From Geodermatophilaceae bacterium NBWT11 (GTDB lineage Bacteria > Actinomycetota > Actinomycetes > Mycobacteriales > Geodermatophilaceae), in NCBI GenBank assembly GCA_014218215.1, contig CP043652.1, positions 434,001-498,000 on the forward strand: 64,000 bases of DNA. The letters run 5' to 3'. The notes under the pieces are model-generated. The model did not search any database, was not told where the DNA came from, and was given only the letters and a program-made list of their open reading frames with translations. Made by a program: the position numbers and the translations under genes. This document shows, in pieces, positions 42,584-52,049 of this stretch; within the stretch, counting starts at the first letter, position 1, and each line of letters starts with the position of its first letter.

Positions 42584-42961
42584 GTGCCCGTGCCCACGGT
42601 CGACCAGCACCTCGCCGAGCTCCAGCACCCCCGGGCGGACGACGTCCGGGCGCTGCGGACGGCGGTGCTCGCGCTCAGCCCGGACATCACCGAGCAGGTG
42701 AAGTGGAACGCGCCGAGCTTCGTCGTCGACGGGGTGGACCGGGTGACCTTCCGGCTGGCGCCTCGCGACCTCTTCCAGGTCGTCCTGCACCGGGGCACCG
42801 CGATGCGGGACGACGCCGCGACGTTCGTCTTCCACGACCCGACAGGGCTCGTGCGGTGGGCCGCACCCGACCGCGGGGTCCTCGACCTGACCGCCCCGGG
42901 TGCGTACGCCGAGCGCCGGGACGCCGTCCTCGGGCTGATCGGGCGCTGGATCCGGGCCTGA
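42584..42961 (+). CDS. DUF1801 domain protein
   Basis: A 125-residue DUF1801-like protein: LSPDITEQVKWNAPSFVV near residue 30 and the later VTFRLAPRDLFQVVLHRG contain the family's typical polar residues. These small alpha-beta proteins have no firm function. Two GTG starts six bases apart are possible. Confidence 0.75.
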   Translation: MPVPTVDQHLAELQHPRADDVRALRTAVLALSPDITEQVKWNAPSFVVDGVDRVTFRLAPRDLFQVVLHRGTAMRDDAATFVFHDPTGLVRWAAPDRGVLDLTAPGAYAERRDAVLGLIGRWIRA

Positions 42962-43000
42962 ACCCAGCGGCTCCCGCACCGGGGCCGTCTACTGGACCCC

Positions 43001-44197
43001 ATGCCCTCCCGCAGCGTCCTCGTCTCCGGCGCCAGCGTCGCCGGCCCCACCGCAGCGTTCTGGCTCGCCCGCGCCGGGTTCGACGTCACCGTCGTCGAGC
43101 GCACCGACGCCCTGCGCGAGGAGGGCCAGAACGTCGACGTCCGCGGCGCCGCCCGCGAGGTGCTGCGCCGGATGGGCCTGGAGGACGCCGCCCTCGCCGC
43201 CACCACCGGCGAGCAGGGCACCGCGTTCGTCGACGACCAGGGCCGCGACGTCGCCGCCTTCCCCGCGGGCACCGACGACACCAGCGGGCCCACCGCCGAG
43301 CTCGAGATCCTCCGCGGCCGGCTCAGCGAACTGCTGTACGAGCACACCAAGGCTGACGTCACCTACCTGTTCGGCGACCAGATCGCGAGCCTCCAGCAGG
43401 ACGCCGACGGGGTGGACGTCGTCTTCGCCTCGGGCCGCGAGGAGCGCTTCGACCTCGTCGTCCTCGCCGAAGGCGTCAACTCCCGCAGCCGCCGGCTGGT
43501 CTTCCCCGACGCCCGCAAGGACCACCTCGGCATGGTCATCGCCTACCTCACGATCCCGCGCCAGGACGACGATACCGACTGGTGGCGCTGGTACGTCGCC
43601 GGCAAGGGCCGCGGGGTCAACCTGCGCCCGGACGACGTGGGCAGCATCCGCGCCTCGGTGAACCTGATGACCGACGTCCGCGGCCTGGACGAGCTCGACC
43701 GGGACGGCCAGGTCACCGTGCTGCGCCGCGCCTTCGAGGACGCCGGGTGGGCCGCGCCGCGCATCCTGGCCGCCCTGGACGACGGTGCACCGTTCTACTT
43801 CGAGGACCTCGGCCAGATGCACCTGCCCAGCTGGACGGCGGGCCGGGTCACCCTGCTCGGCGACGCCGCCTGGTGCGCCACCCCGGTCAGCGGCATCGGC
43901 ACGACGCTCGCGCTCACCGGCGCCTACGTCCTCGCCGCCTCGCTCGCCGCGACCGAGGACCACCGCGCCGCACTGGCCGACTACGAGGCGACGATGCGGC
44001 CGTTCGTGGACAAGGGCCAGTCGCTCCCGCCGGGCACCCCGGGCCTGGCCAACCCGCAGTCCCTCGCCGCCCGCCGGGTGCTGTGGACCGTGCTGCGCGC
44101 CGTCGCCAGCCGCCCCGCCCAGCGCCTCGGCGCCCTGGCCGGCCGCTTCTCCCCGCCGGCCGACGAGTTCGAGCTGCCCCCGATGCCCGCCCGGTGA
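43001..44197 (+). CDS. FAD-dependent monooxygenase (PHBH/TetX type)
   Basis: A 398-residue class A flavin monooxygenase. SVLVSGASVAGPTAAFWLAR at residue 4 is the GxGxxG nucleotide-binding segment; RFDLVVLAEGVNSRSRR near 150 is the second FAD contact; VTLLGDAAWCATPVSG near 285 is the GD motif. Members hydroxylate aromatic or antibiotic substrates, the target here being unknown. It is a single-gene unit. Confidence 0.85.
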   Translation: MPSRSVLVSGASVAGPTAAFWLARAGFDVTVVERTDALREEGQNVDVRGAAREVLRRMGLEDAALAATTGEQGTAFVDDQGRDVAAFPAGTDDTSGPTAELEILRGRLSELLYEHTKADVTYLFGDQIASLQQDADGVDVVFASGREERFDLVVLAEGVNSRSRRLVFPDARKDHLGMVIAYLTIPRQDDDTDWWRWYVAGKGRGVNLRPDDVGSIRASVNLMTDVRGLDELDRDGQVTVLRRAFEDAGWAAPRILAALDDGAPFYFEDLGQMHLPSWTAGRVTLLGDAAWCATPVSGIGTTLALTGAYVLAASLAATEDHRAALADYEATMRPFVDKGQSLPPGTPGLANPQSLAARRVLWTVLRAVASRPAQRLGALAGRFSPPADEFELPPMPAR

Positions 44198-44206
44198 CGC
44201 CCGTGG

Positions 44207-45436
44207 TCAGCCGGCGAGCTCCGCTCGACGGGTACGCAACAGGTCGGCCAGCCGGGCCGTCGCGGCGTCGTCGAAGCCGATCTCCCCGACCCGGTCGATC
44301 CACGGCTCGACGGCGGTGACGATCCGGTCGAGCGACCGGTGCACCACCCGCTCGGGCAGCCCCCAGCGCTGTGCGGCGTCCAGCCACCACCGGCGGCCCA
44401 GCCGGTTGGCCCGCCCGTACAGCGGGACGGCCATCGGGTCGGTCCAGCCCGTGTAGGGCTGGGTGCAGAGCAGGTCGTAGGCCGGGGTCACCTCCCACAG
44501 CCCGTCGGGCGCGGCCCGCATGGACAGGTTCTTGCCGTGCAGGTCCCCGTTGCCGATGAGATAGCTGACCGCGGCGGTCTCCAGCACCCGGCGCAGCGCC
44601 AGGGGGCGGGAACCGCCGGCCTGCTCGACGGCGTCGGCGAGAGCGAGCGCGGCCTCCTGCAGGGTGATCCGGTACTTCGCGGCCGGGTAGCGGCCGAGCA
44701 CCTGGCAGGCGTCCTCCTGGGGCAACCGCCGGACCGGTGCACCGGGGACGACGACCCGGTCGAACCGCTCCACCAGCAGCCCGGAGCGCCCGGCCGCGTC
44801 GGTGAGCAGCCGGTGCGCCGGCACGGGCAGCCCGCAGGCTGCCGCCAGGGACAGGAAGAAGTGCTCGTTGGCGACCAGCTGCGGCCAGCCTGGCGGGTCG
44901 AGCTTGAGGATGGCCGGCCCGGCCGTCGTCCCCAGCGGTGTCGACATCACCGCCGCCGACACCTTGACCTGCACCCCGGGCAGCGCGACCCGGTCCAGCG
45001 CGGCGGGGTCGGCGGAGGTGGCCCGGGCGAACAGCGCGGTGAAGTCCACGTCGGGGGCGGCGGTGTCCAGCAGGGGCTCGGGGTCGACCGGGGCCGCGCC
45101 GTGCGGCAGGACCCGGACGTCGCCGATCGCATCGGCCCCGACGAGGAGCAGCAGGGTGAGGTGGTCGTCGGCCGACGTCCGCGCGCCGCTGGTCAGTGCC
45201 TGCAGTCGGGCACCCTCGGGCAGCAGACCGGCGAAGAAGGGCGGGACCGATCCAGATCCGGCGCGGACGGGTTCCCCGGTCAGCGGCAGGGAGAAGGCCA
45301 CGGGGCGGGCGTCGGGGTCAGCGAGGTGGGCGGCGTCGTAGCTGAAGACGACGTCGTCGCCGTCCCGGCGCAGCTGCCCGACGAGCCGGCCGCCCTGCAG
45401 GACGTCGGCCACCTCGACCTCACGGGGGTCGCTCAC
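44207..45436 (-). CDS. hipA: HipA-type serine/threonine kinase toxin
   Basis: A 409-residue HipA-like kinase. Visible parts are a short N-terminal subdomain with PPFFAGLLPEG near residue 65, the ATP-binding region around LPGVQVKVSAAV (the P-loop-like motif) near 150, and the catalytic loop YLIGNGDLHGKNLSMR near 290, followed by the metal-binding YDLL. HipA kinases phosphorylate a tRNA synthetase or similar target and slow growth. It is co-encoded with an HTH antitoxin by a four-base overlap. Confidence 0.88.
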   Translation of the reverse strand: MSDPREVEVADVLQGGRLVGQLRRDGDDVVFSYDAAHLADPDARPVAFSLPLTGEPVRAGSGSVPPFFAGLLPEGARLQALTSGARTSADDHLTLLLLVGADAIGDVRVLPHGAAPVDPEPLLDTAAPDVDFTALFARATSADPAALDRVALPGVQVKVSAAVMSTPLGTTAGPAILKLDPPGWPQLVANEHFFLSLAAACGLPVPAHRLLTDAAGRSGLLVERFDRVVVPGAPVRRLPQEDACQVLGRYPAAKYRITLQEAALALADAVEQAGGSRPLALRRVLETAAVSYLIGNGDLHGKNLSMRAAPDGLWEVTPAYDLLCTQPYTGWTDPMAVPLYGRANRLGRRWWLDAAQRWGLPERVVHRSLDRIVTAVEPWIDRVGEIGFDDAATARLADLLRTRRAELAG

Positions 45437-45726
45437 CGGGGCGCCACCGTCGGGTCGAGCAGCAGGACCTCGCGGGCCGACCGCAGTGCCGGGCGGGGTC
45501 CGACGCCCAGCCCCAGCCCGAGGGCCTCCAGGACGGCGAGCGCCACCACGAGGGTGACCGTCTCCCGCCCGGCTTCGAGCCCGCGGACGGAGGAGACCCC
45601 GACACCGGAGAGGTCGGCCAGGTCGAGCTGGGTGAGGCCGAGCTGCAGCCGCCGGTCCCGGACCAGCTCGCCGGCCTCGGCCAGACCGCCGGTGGTCAGC
45701 CGCTGACGACGACGGGGAACGGACAC
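45433..45726 (-). CDS. hipB: HipB-type HTH antitoxin
   Basis: A 97-residue XRE-type regulator: GELVRDRRLQLGLTQLDLAD is helix 1-2 and SGVGVSSVRGLEAGRETV the recognition helix. The C-terminal 25 residues should contact HipA. The GTG at 45726 was preferred over an upstream ATG since it has an AGGAG-like box and fits the family length. Palindromic sites lie just upstream, as expected for autorepression. Confidence 0.85.
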   Translation of the reverse strand: MSVPRRRQRLTTGGLAEAGELVRDRRLQLGLTQLDLADLSGVGVSSVRGLEAGRETVTLVVALAVLEALGLGLGVGPRPALRSAREVLLLDPTVAPR

Positions 45727-45746
45727 GAGGCTCCTGTCGTCGGTAG

Positions 45747-45873
45747 AGCAGCGATAGCGGGCCAAAGGGCCCACGGGGGATATCGGCATCACCTTATCGC
45801 TGCTTTAGCAACGAACAACGACCATCCAGCTCGATCACGCTCCGATCACGACCTTGTCGTTGCTCCAGCAACG
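45747..45873. promoter_or_regulatory. HipB operator cluster (palindromic AGCA-CGA sites)
   Basis: TCGCTGCTTTAGCAACGA (45797-45814) and TCGTTGCTCCAGCAACG (45857-45873) are imperfect palindromes lying 60 bases apart and both preceded by ACCTT. A half-site AGCAGCGATA (45747-45756) is the exact inverse of TATCGCTGCT (45796-45805). They occupy the gap between hipB and the divergent lipoprotein gene, where an autorepressing HipB would bind. Confidence 0.65.
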
Positions 45874-45909
45874 CCGGAACCACCGACGCGCCCGGGTCGT
45901 CCTCACCGC

Positions 45910-46725
45910 ATGCGCACCCGCCTGCTCGCCGCCGTCCTCGGAGCGGGGCTCGTGCTCACCGCCTGCGCCGAGCAGAGCAGCGGCAGCCCGGCTCCCCGGG
46001 TCCAACTGCCCACCGGCGCCGACGACCTGGTGCTGCGGATCGCCTACACCGGCGGCTACGTCACGCCGACCACGACGGTGAGCCGGTTGCCCCTGGTCGC
46101 GGTCTACCGGGACGGCCGGGTGTTCAGCGAGGGCCCGGTGACGGCCATCTACCCCGGCCCGGCGTGGCCCAACGTCCAGGTCGGCCAGCTCGACGAGGCC
46201 CAGGTGCAGCGGATCGCCGAGGCCGCGATGGACGCCGGGGTGGCCGACACCGCCGACCTGGGCTCCCCCGGCATCGCCGATGCCCCGACCACGGTGTTCA
46301 CCCTGGCCACGGCCGAGGAGACGTTCACCCGCGAGGTGTACGCGCTCCGGGAGGGGACCTCGGGCCCCGGTGTCACCCCCGAGCAGCAGGACGCCCGCGC
46401 CGCCCTCACCGAACTGCTCGACGAGCTGACCAGCTCGCAGGACCCGACCACCGCCTACGAGCCCGCCGCCGTGGCCGCGATCGCCGAGCCGTACCTCCCG
46501 CCCGAGGACGCCACGCTCACCCGCGACCCGGCGGCCTGGCCCGGCCCGACGCTGCCCGGCGACCCGGTCGGCCCCGGCATCGGCTGCGTCGTCGCCGGCA
46601 GCGAGGTCACCGCCGCCGCGCAGGCCGCCGACACCCTGACCCCCTGGACCAGCGAGGGGCAGACCTGGACCGTCACCTTCCGGCCGCTGCTGCCCGGCGA
46701 GACCGGCTGCGCCGACCTGGGCTGA
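45910..46725 (+). CDS. Exported lipoprotein
   Basis: A 271-residue protein with a lipoprotein signal (MRTRLLAAVLGAGLVLTAC) and lipobox Leu-Thr-Ala-Cys, so the mature chain starts at Cys 19 and is membrane-anchored outside the cell. The rest is a soluble domain with no family I can name; two later cysteines near the C-terminus (GIGCVV, GCADLG) could form a disulfide. It is divergent from hipBA. Confidence 0.8.
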   Translation: MRTRLLAAVLGAGLVLTACAEQSSGSPAPRVQLPTGADDLVLRIAYTGGYVTPTTTVSRLPLVAVYRDGRVFSEGPVTAIYPGPAWPNVQVGQLDEAQVQRIAEAAMDAGVADTADLGSPGIADAPTTVFTLATAEETFTREVYALREGTSGPGVTPEQQDARAALTELLDELTSSQDPTTAYEPAAVAAIAEPYLPPEDATLTRDPAAWPGPTLPGDPVGPGIGCVVAGSEVTAAAQAADTLTPWTSEGQTWTVTFRPLLPGETGCADLG

Positions 46726-46766
46726 GGCGTGGCGCCCGGGCGGCGACCGTCCTACGGTCCACGGGC

Positions 46767-47711
46767 ATGGCGACCGAGCTGACCCCCGAGGTCCGGGACT
46801 GGCTGCTGGACGGCGACCCGGCCATCCGCTGGCAGGTGCACCGCGACCTGCTCCGCTCCCCCGCCGAGGTGGTCGACGCCGAGCGCGCCCGCGTCGCGAC
46901 CGAGGGCTGGGGCGCCCGACTGCTCGCCCTGCAGGGGGACGACGGCCAGTGGGCCGGCGGCGCCTACTTCCCGGACGACGCCACCGCGGCGACCGAGCCG
47001 GGCCAGCCGTGGACGTCGACCGCGCACGTCCTGGAGCTGCTCCGCCGCTTCGGGCTGCCCCCGGAGGCCGCGCGGGAGGCCCTGGCCGCGGTGGCCGAGC
47101 ACTGCCGCTGGGAGCACGACGGGCAGCGCTTCTTCGACGGCGAGGTCGAGCCCTGCATCAACGGCATGACCCTCGCCGTGGGCGCGTACTTCGAGCAGGA
47201 CGTCACCGGGATCGCCGCCCGGCTCGTGGCCGAGCAGCTGGCCGACGGCGGGTGGAACTGCGCGGTGGAGACCGGGTCGACGCGGTCGTCGTTCCACACC
47301 ACGATCGCCGTCCTCGAGGGGCTGCTGGAGTTCGAGCGCCGCACCGGTGACGCGGGAGCGAGGGAGGCACGGCTGCGCGGGCAGGACTACCTGCTGCAGC
47401 GCCGGCTGCTGCGCAAGGCCTCGACCGGCGAGCTCATCGACCCGGACTTCACCACCCTGGCGTTCCCGCCGCGCTGGTACTTCGACGTCCTGCGGGCCCT
47501 GGACCACCTGCGCGACGCCGGCACGTTCCTCGACGAGCACTGCCGGGAGGCCGTGGAGGCGGTCGCGGCCCAGCAGGGGGACGACGGCCGCTGGCTGTTG
47601 GCCCACGCCCACCCCGGCCGGGTGCCGTTCGAGCTGGAGCCCGTCGGAGCGCCCAGCCGGTGGAACACCCTGCGGGCGCTGCGGGTGCTCGCCTGGTGGG
47701 AGGGCCGCTAG
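46767..47711 (+). CDS. Terpene-cyclase-like alpha-toroid protein
   Basis: A 314-residue protein with repeated QW-type segments (GDDGQWAGG near residue 57, LADGGWNCAV near 160, QQGDDGRWLL near 270) spaced as in squalene-hopene cyclases and prenyltransferase beta subunits. The length matches a single alpha-toroid domain, and the acidic DxDD motif of cyclases is not apparent, so catalysis is uncertain. It ends by a 4-base overlap with the converging deaminase gene. Confidence 0.7.
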   Translation: MATELTPEVRDWLLDGDPAIRWQVHRDLLRSPAEVVDAERARVATEGWGARLLALQGDDGQWAGGAYFPDDATAATEPGQPWTSTAHVLELLRRFGLPPEAAREALAAVAEHCRWEHDGQRFFDGEVEPCINGMTLAVGAYFEQDVTGIAARLVAEQLADGGWNCAVETGSTRSSFHTTIAVLEGLLEFERRTGDAGAREARLRGQDYLLQRRLLRKASTGELIDPDFTTLAFPPRWYFDVLRALDHLRDAGTFLDEHCREAVEAVAAQQGDDGRWLLAHAHPGRVPFELEPVGAPSRWNTLRALRVLAWWEGR

Positions 47712-48145
47712 ACGCCGATGTCCTCGTTCCACAGCGCGGGCTCCCGGGCGATGAAGTCGGTCATCAGCGCGATGCACTCGGCGTCGTCGAGCACCACGAC
47801 GTCGACCCCGCGCGAGCGGAGCAGGTCCTCCCCGCCGATGAACGTGCGGTTCTCCCCGATCACCACCCGCGGGATGCCGTAGAGCAGCACCGCGCCGGTG
47901 CACATGTCGCACGGCGAGAGCGTGGTGACCATCGTGGCGCGGGCGTAGACCGAGGCCGGGAGCCGGCCGGCGATCTCCAGGCAGTCGGTCTCCCCGTGCC
48001 GGATCGCGCTGCCCAGCTGCACCCGCCGGTTGCGGCCGACGGCGAGCACCTCGCCGTCCACCACCAGGGCTGCGCCGATCGGCACCCCGCCCTCGTCCCG
48101 GCCCAGCCGGGCCTGGGCCAGAGCCGGTGCGAGGAGCTCGCTCAC
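47708..48145 (-). CDS. Cytosine/nucleoside deaminase-type protein
   Basis: A 145-residue zinc-dependent deaminase. RHGETDCLEIA contains the catalytic His-Ala/Glu pair position, and LSPCDMCTGAVLL the PCxxC zinc motif. Members deaminate cytosine, creatinine or nucleosides. It is co-translated with the NUDIX-like gene upstream by a GTGA overlap. Confidence 0.85.
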   Translation of the reverse strand: MSELLAPALAQARLGRDEGGVPIGAALVVDGEVLAVGRNRRVQLGSAIRHGETDCLEIAGRLPASVYARATMVTTLSPCDMCTGAVLLYGIPRVVIGENRTFIGGEDLLRSRGVDVVVLDDAECIALMTDFIAREPALWNEDIGV

Positions 48146-48675
48146 ACGCCCAGGTGGGCCAGCGCCTGCTGGAGCAGCACACTCTGCCCGTTGGCCAGCT
48201 CGGACATCACGGTGGGCTCGCGGACCTCCTCCGGGGAGAACCAGGTGAGCTCCAGGGCGTCCTGCTGCGGCGAGCAGTCACCCTCCACCGGCACCACGTA
48301 GGCCAGCGACACCGCGTGCTGGCGCGGGTCGTGGAACGGGGTGACGCCGGGGGTCGGGAAGTACTCGGCGATGGTGAACGGCTGCGGCGCCGGGGGCACC
48401 CGCGGCAGCGCGAGGGGGCCCAGGTCCTTCTCCAGGTGCCGGATCAGCGCCGTCCGCACCCGCTCGTGGTAGAGCACCCGGCCCGAGACCAGCGCCCGCT
48501 TGATCTGCCCGTCCTCCCCCGCGCGCAGCAGCAGGCCGACGCCGGTGACCACGCCGTGGTCGTCCACCCGCACCGGCACCGCGTCGACGTAGAGGATCGG
48601 CAGCCGCTCGCGTGCGGCGTCCATCTCCTCGCGGGAGAGCCAGCCGGCCTGCGTCGCGGTCGTCACGTCGGTCAT
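48142..48675 (-). CDS. DUF4916 NUDIX-like protein
   Basis: A 177-residue protein of the actinobacterial DUF4916 group, a NUDIX-like fold: LPILYVDAVPVRVDDHG near 27, LVSGRVLYHERVRTALIRHL near 62, and DPRQHAVSLAYVVPV near 113. The catalytic Nudix box is not evident, so substrate use is open. It precedes and overlaps the deaminase gene, hinting at a shared nucleotide-handling role. Confidence 0.75.
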   Translation of the reverse strand: MTDVTTATQAGWLSREEMDAARERLPILYVDAVPVRVDDHGVVTGVGLLLRAGEDGQIKRALVSGRVLYHERVRTALIRHLEKDLGPLALPRVPPAPQPFTIAEYFPTPGVTPFHDPRQHAVSLAYVVPVEGDCSPQQDALELTWFSPEEVREPTVMSELANGQSVLLQQALAHLGV

Positions 48676-48839
48676 GGCCACTGTCTATCCGATGCGCACG
48701 CCGACGGGGCGTCGGGGCTGTGTGACGCTCGACGACACGACTCGTCGGACGCCCGCGTACCGGTTCTCGGCGTCTCCCGTGTCAGGATCCCCGCCGTCGC
48801 CGTCCACGGGGGAAGGCGACGACCAACGGGGGAACCACC

Positions 48840-49277
48840 ATGCGCCGCACCGTCCTGCCTGCCCTGCTCGCGCTCGCCGTCCTGGCGGGGTGCTCCAGCG
48901 ACCCGGAGCCGGCGGCCGCACCGGCCAGCACCCCTGCGGCAGCCACGACCACCGAGGCCCCGGCACCGGCGCCCGCTCCCGCCCCGGCGCCCGCCCCGGT
49001 GACGACGACCGCGGCACCCACCACGGTGGCCGCCCCCACCGTCGACTTCGCCATGCCCTCCCTCGTCGGCCTGGACCTGCAGACCGCCCAGGACACCATC
49101 CAGACCTTCGGCGTCTTCCTCTCCGTGTCCCACGACCTGCTCGGGTCGCGGAACCAGGTGCTGGACTCGAACTGGATCGTCTGTGACCAGAACGTCGCAC
49201 CCGGCCAGCAGGTCACCGGGGACGTCGAGGGCGGGATCGACCTGGGCGTGGTCAAGCGCGAGGAGACCTGCCCCTGA
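48840..49277 (+). CDS. PASTA-domain lipoprotein
   Basis: A 145-residue lipoprotein. Lipobox LAGC is at residue 15-18. A Pro/Ala/Thr-rich spacer (residues 25-65) carries one PASTA domain (MPSLVGLDLQTAQDTI) with a closing cysteine pair (IVCDQN and ETCP). PASTA domains bind peptidoglycan or its fragments, so the protein is probably a cell-wall sensor or anchor. The ribosome site is gggggaac. Confidence 0.8.
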   Translation: MRRTVLPALLALAVLAGCSSDPEPAAAPASTPAAATTTEAPAPAPAPAPAPAPVTTTAAPTTVAAPTVDFAMPSLVGLDLQTAQDTIQTFGVFLSVSHDLLGSRNQVLDSNWIVCDQNVAPGQQVTGDVEGGIDLGVVKREETCP

Positions 49278-49309
49278 CGGGACGGCGCGGCCTGCCAGGA
49301 TCTCCAGCC

Positions 49310-49798
49310 ATGACCGGCGACGACGAGCTCCACCGGCTGTCCATGACCGTGCTGATGACCCCGGACATGAGCAACTTCTCCGGCAACGTCCACGGCGGGC
49401 AGCTGCTCAAGCTGCTGGACCAGGTGGCCTACACCTGTGCCAGCCGGTACAGCCGGAACTACGCGGTCACCCTCAGCGTCGACCAGGTCGTCTTCCGAGA
49501 GCCCATCGCGGTCGGCGAGCTGGTCACCTTCCAGGCCAGCGTCAACTACACCGGCCGGACGTCGATGGAGATCGGCATCCGGGTCACCACCGAGGACCTG
49601 CGCGCCGGGCAGGTGCGGCACACCAACAGCTGCTACTTCACGATGGTCGCCCTCGACGGGGACCGGAAACCCGTCGAGGTCCCCCCGCTCGTGCCGGCCA
49701 CCGACGACCAGCACCGCCGGCACGCCGCCGCGCTGGCCCGTCGGGAGCTGCGCCGGGAGATCGAGCGCCGCGGGCAGGAGATCCGCCGCACCGGCTGA
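49310..49798 (+). CDS. Acyl-CoA thioesterase (hotdog)
   Basis: A 162-residue hotdog-fold thioesterase of the YciA/ACOT type: MSNFSGNVHGGQLLKLLDQV near residue 17 carries the typical Asn/Asp and Gly contacts, and the later FREPIAVGELVTFQASVNY matches the second half. It hydrolyses acyl-CoA; chain length is not predicted. Confidence 0.85.
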   Translation: MTGDDELHRLSMTVLMTPDMSNFSGNVHGGQLLKLLDQVAYTCASRYSRNYAVTLSVDQVVFREPIAVGELVTFQASVNYTGRTSMEIGIRVTTEDLRAGQVRHTNSCYFTMVALDGDRKPVEVPPLVPATDDQHRRHAAALARRELRREIERRGQEIRRTG

Positions 49799-49865
49799 CC
49801 ACCCGACCGGGTGGTCCCGGCCGTGCGGGGTGCAGGACGACGTCCCGGCTGCCGAGGACCTCAGG

Positions 49866-52049
49866 GTGACCGCCCCCCGCACCCACCGCGCGCGGGCACT
49901 GCTCCCCGTCGCCCTGGCCGGGGCCTCCCTCGCCGCCACGGCGGTGTCGCTGTACACCCCGGCCCGACCGGCCGCGATGCTCACCGCCTGCGGGCTGGCC
50001 ACCGTCGCGCCGCTGGTCGGGATCGCGCTGCACCGACCCGCCCGGCGGGTGCCCTGGCTGCTGATGAGCCTCATGCTCGGCACCTGGACGGTCTCCTTCG
50101 CCGCCACCTCGGTCCAGCTCGCCCTGGACACCCAGCTCGCCGGCACAGTGCTCGCCCTCGTGGTGGTCGGGCTGATGTTCGACGTGCACCGCCGGTCCCC
50201 CCGCTCCCCCCGCCCGGTCAGCCGCCGCGAGACCTGGGGACGACGGGCCGACCTGGTCGCGGTGATCACCGTGATGGGCCTGGCCGCGGCGCAGGCCGTA
50301 CGGGCCGCGACCGCCGTGGACGCCCCGCCCAGCGCCTGGTGGTCGCCGGTCGACGTCGTCCTGGCCTGCCTGCTGTTGCGCTTCCTGGCCTCCCGCGCGG
50401 AGCTCGGCCCCAGCACCAAGCTCTTCGTGCTCGCCGGGGTCATCGCCTGCGTCTACGACGCGGTCGTGGCCAACACCGGCACGCACCTCGTGCTGCTGCC
50501 GCACCCGCTGAACAGCCTGTGGGCCTTCGCCTCGACGGTCTTCGTGGCCGCCGCGGTGCACCCCAGCATGCGGACGGCGTACGCCACCAGCCGGATGCCG
50601 CGGATGCGGCCGGAGTCCGGTCGGGTGCTCGGGCTGGTGCCGCTGGTCGTGGTGCCGTGCGTGCTGGCCAGCTTCGACCCCGCGGGCCGGCTGCCCACCT
50701 GGGTCTACCTGGTCAGCGGCGCGTTCCTGGCCGGTGTCGCCCTCGCCCGTGGCGCCCAGGCGCTGCACACCAGCGAGCAGCGCGCCCGGCACGACCCGCT
50801 CACCGGGCTGGCCAACCGCCGCGGGCTGCAGGACGCCTTCGACGCCCTCGTGCTGACCCCCGTCGCGGCGGGCGCGGTCGTCGGCCGGCTCGCCGTGCTC
50901 GACGTCGACGACTTCAAGCACGTCAACGACACGTTCGGTCACGAGACCGGTGACCGGCTGCTGGTCGCCGTCGGCCGCCGGCTCGCCGAGGCCGTCGCCG
51001 GCCACGGGACGGTCGCCCGCTCCGGCGGCGACGAGTTCGTGCTGCTCCTCGCACCCGGGGCACCCCTGCCCGAGGACCTGCTCGAGCGGGCGTTCCTGCA
51101 GTCCTTCGTCCTGGACAACGGGTTGCGCGACCAGGCGTTCACGGTCCGGGCGAGCTCGGGGTGGGTCGACGTGCGCACCGACAGCGAGCTCACCCACGCC
51201 CTCGCCGACGCCGACGTCGCCCTCTACACCAGCAAGGACACCGCCCGGGGGACGACGACGCGCTTCGCCCCGCTGCAGCGCACCGCCGTCCTCGGGCAGC
51301 TGGCCCTGGCCGAGGACCTCCGCGCCCTGGTGCGCGGCGACCCCGCCGCCGGGGAGCTGGTCCTGCACTTCCAGCCGCTGGTCGCACTGCCCGACCGCAC
51401 GGTCCTCGGCCACGAGGCGCTGCTCCGCTGGGCGCACCCCACCCTCGGGGTGCTGGGCCCCGACGCGTTCCTGCCCCTCGCGGAGTCCCAGGGCCAGGGC
51501 GCGGCCCTGGACAGCTGGGTGCTGCAGCGGGCCTGTGCCGCGGCCGCCGGGTGGGCCACCGCCGGGTCGGACTGGACGGTCAGCGTCAACCTGGGCCGCT
51601 CGTCGATGGTCGACCCCGACCTCGCCCGCCGGGTGCAGACCGCCCTGGACGCCACCGGCCTCGCCCCGGAACGGCTGCACGTGGAGATCACCGAACACGA
51701 CCAGTTGCCCGCCGAGGCCGGGGTCGGACCGCTGAGGGTGCTCGCCGACGCCGGCGTCGGCGTGCACCTGGACGACTTCGGCACCGGCTACACCTCGCTG
51801 GCCTACCTGCAGCGCTACCCGGTGTCAGTGCTCAAGCTCGACCGCTCGGTGACCGGCCTGGACGCCTCGCACGGCCTGCTCGCCGGGGTCGTCGCGCTCG
51901 CCGACGCCCTGGGCATCACCGTGCTCGCCGAGGGCGTGGAGACCGACGCGCAGTGCGCCCGGCTGGCCTCGCTGGGGATCGACCGTGGGCAGGGCTGGCT
52001 GTTCGGCCGGCCGGTGCCGCACCCGCAGCGGGTCGCGGCTGCGGTCTAG
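49866..52049 (+). CDS. GGDEF-EAL bifunctional c-di-GMP protein
   Basis: A 727-residue protein. Residues 1-300 carry about eight or nine hydrophobic segments (membrane sensor region). GGDEF follows, with DPLTGLANRRGLQDAF near 310 and VARSGGDEFVLLL near 385 (active-site GGDEF intact). The EAL domain begins FQPLVALPDRTVLGHEALLR near 503, with LDDFGTGYTSLAYLQRY near 635. Both catalytic motifs look intact, so the protein could make or degrade c-di-GMP. The GTG start at 49866 follows a gagg-like box; an upstream GTG is possible. Confidence 0.85.
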   Translation: MTAPRTHRARALLPVALAGASLAATAVSLYTPARPAAMLTACGLATVAPLVGIALHRPARRVPWLLMSLMLGTWTVSFAATSVQLALDTQLAGTVLALVVVGLMFDVHRRSPRSPRPVSRRETWGRRADLVAVITVMGLAAAQAVRAATAVDAPPSAWWSPVDVVLACLLLRFLASRAELGPSTKLFVLAGVIACVYDAVVANTGTHLVLLPHPLNSLWAFASTVFVAAAVHPSMRTAYATSRMPRMRPESGRVLGLVPLVVVPCVLASFDPAGRLPTWVYLVSGAFLAGVALARGAQALHTSEQRARHDPLTGLANRRGLQDAFDALVLTPVAAGAVVGRLAVLDVDDFKHVNDTFGHETGDRLLVAVGRRLAEAVAGHGTVARSGGDEFVLLLAPGAPLPEDLLERAFLQSFVLDNGLRDQAFTVRASSGWVDVRTDSELTHALADADVALYTSKDTARGTTTRFAPLQRTAVLGQLALAEDLRALVRGDPAAGELVLHFQPLVALPDRTVLGHEALLRWAHPTLGVLGPDAFLPLAESQGQGAALDSWVLQRACAAAAGWATAGSDWTVSVNLGRSSMVDPDLARRVQTALDATGLAPERLHVEITEHDQLPAEAGVGPLRVLADAGVGVHLDDFGTGYTSLAYLQRYPVSVLKLDRSVTGLDASHGLLAGVVALADALGITVLAEGVETDAQCARLASLGIDRGQGWLFGRPVPHPQRVAAAV

